Below, one piece after another: positions 63,861 through 64,000 of a stretch of DNA of 64,000 nucleotides. The translations under genes were made by a program, and so were the position numbers. The stretch covers positions 1,869,139 through 1,933,138 of the forward strand of contig NZ_LMFS01000001.1 in NCBI RefSeq assembly GCF_001426945.1, in the 5' to 3' direction. Each line of letters begins with the position of its first letter. Within the stretch, counting starts at the first letter, position 1. The notes beneath the pieces are model-generated. The model saw only the letters and a program-made list of their open reading frames with translations, was not told where the DNA came from and ran no database searches. The stretch is from Pseudolabrys sp. Root1462. GTDB taxonomy: Bacteria > Pseudomonadota > Alphaproteobacteria > Rhizobiales > Xanthobacteraceae.

Positions 63861-64000
63861 AATCTGATCGGCCGTTGACGCATAAAATATTCCTAGGACT
63901 ATTGACTCCGCCACCGACCTAGCCCTATATTCCCATCCATCCCGCCCCGACTGCGAGGGGTGTCTGATCAGCGTCTCCAGATGCTGGGGCGGGGAGCGGT
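63861..64000. other. terminal stretch without a recognised gene
   Basis: No open frame with a start signal is visible before the window ends. The sequence lacks the codon bias of its neighbours. It may be the start of another dispersed element or the leader of a gene beyond the edge. Confidence 0.3.

Overview
The window reads as a chromosomal segment of a high-GC alphaproteobacterium, most likely of the Hyphomicrobiales (Rhizobiales), Bradyrhizobium/Rhodopseudomonas/Pseudolabrys-like. The evidence is gene order and domain content: a pdhA-pdhB(lipoyl)-pdhC-lpdA cluster followed by lipA and a RatA-like gene, a fused ispDF next to cinA, dusB-ntrB-ntrC...ntrY-ntrX-dat-hfq-hflX, an HWE-family kinase, DUF6481 and DUF5985 proteins, a DUF2778 L,D-transpeptidase-like protein, and two exact CtrA consensus sites. 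No rRNA, CRISPR array, prophage or insertion sequence is visible. One tRNA-Ser(UGA) is present.

Layout. 0-7 kb: VOC protein, kdsA (lipopolysaccharide Kdo), PPOX flavoprotein, MFS exporter, queF, eno, a 2OG-Fe(II) oxygenase and an FtsB/DivIC-like division gene behind an exact CtrA site. 7-16.5 kb: the pyruvate dehydrogenase complex, cysK, lipA, ratA-like and a FUSC membrane protein; palindromic repeats flank lpdA. 16.5-18.7 kb (minus): ispDF-cinA-tspO, ending in a 4-bp overlap. 18.9-30.3 kb: dusB-ntrBC, a strong hairpin, an LLM flavin oxidoreductase, ntrYX, D-amino-acid transaminase, hfq-hflX. 30.3-34.6 kb (minus): mazG, an MBL hydrolase, tatD and metG. 34.6-39.6 kb: a mixed block (secreted proteins, DUF2778 protein, PhoH, DUF6481, RHH regulator) between metG and holB, which are often neighbours. 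39.6-43.6 kb (minus): rlpA-dac-tmk-holB.

43.8-53 kb (minus) is the most unusual part: a tightly packed five-gene signalling operon. It starts with a 2108-residue, apparently cytoplasmic hybrid histidine kinase carrying about 25 HAMP-like modules in exact 276-bp tandem DNA repeats, a GAF domain, a kinase core and three receivers. A REC-PAS-HWE kinase-REC protein follows, then a small winged-helix-like protein and two tandem DUF5985 membrane proteins. This is the best candidate for an undescribed system. Its output is unknown because no recognised DNA-binding or enzymatic output domain occurs in either kinase.

53.5-64 kb: tRNA-Ser, an HxlR regulator divergent from an NTF2-like gene with two perfect palindromes, a CocE/NonD hydrolase and orphan TctC-type binding protein divergent from a TetR regulator, a methyltransferase-TPR pair, small secreted proteins, an LpxO-like hydroxylase, and rimO between two further families of intergenic palindromic repeats.

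Main functional themes are central metabolism and cofactors (eno, PDH, lipA, ispDF, cysK), envelope and division (kdsA, ftsB-like, rlpA, dac, L,D-transpeptidase-like), nitrogen control (ntrBC/ntrYX), RNA and translation (hfq, hflX, dusB, metG, rimO, queF) and signalling. All function calls come from reading motifs by eye; no database search was possible.
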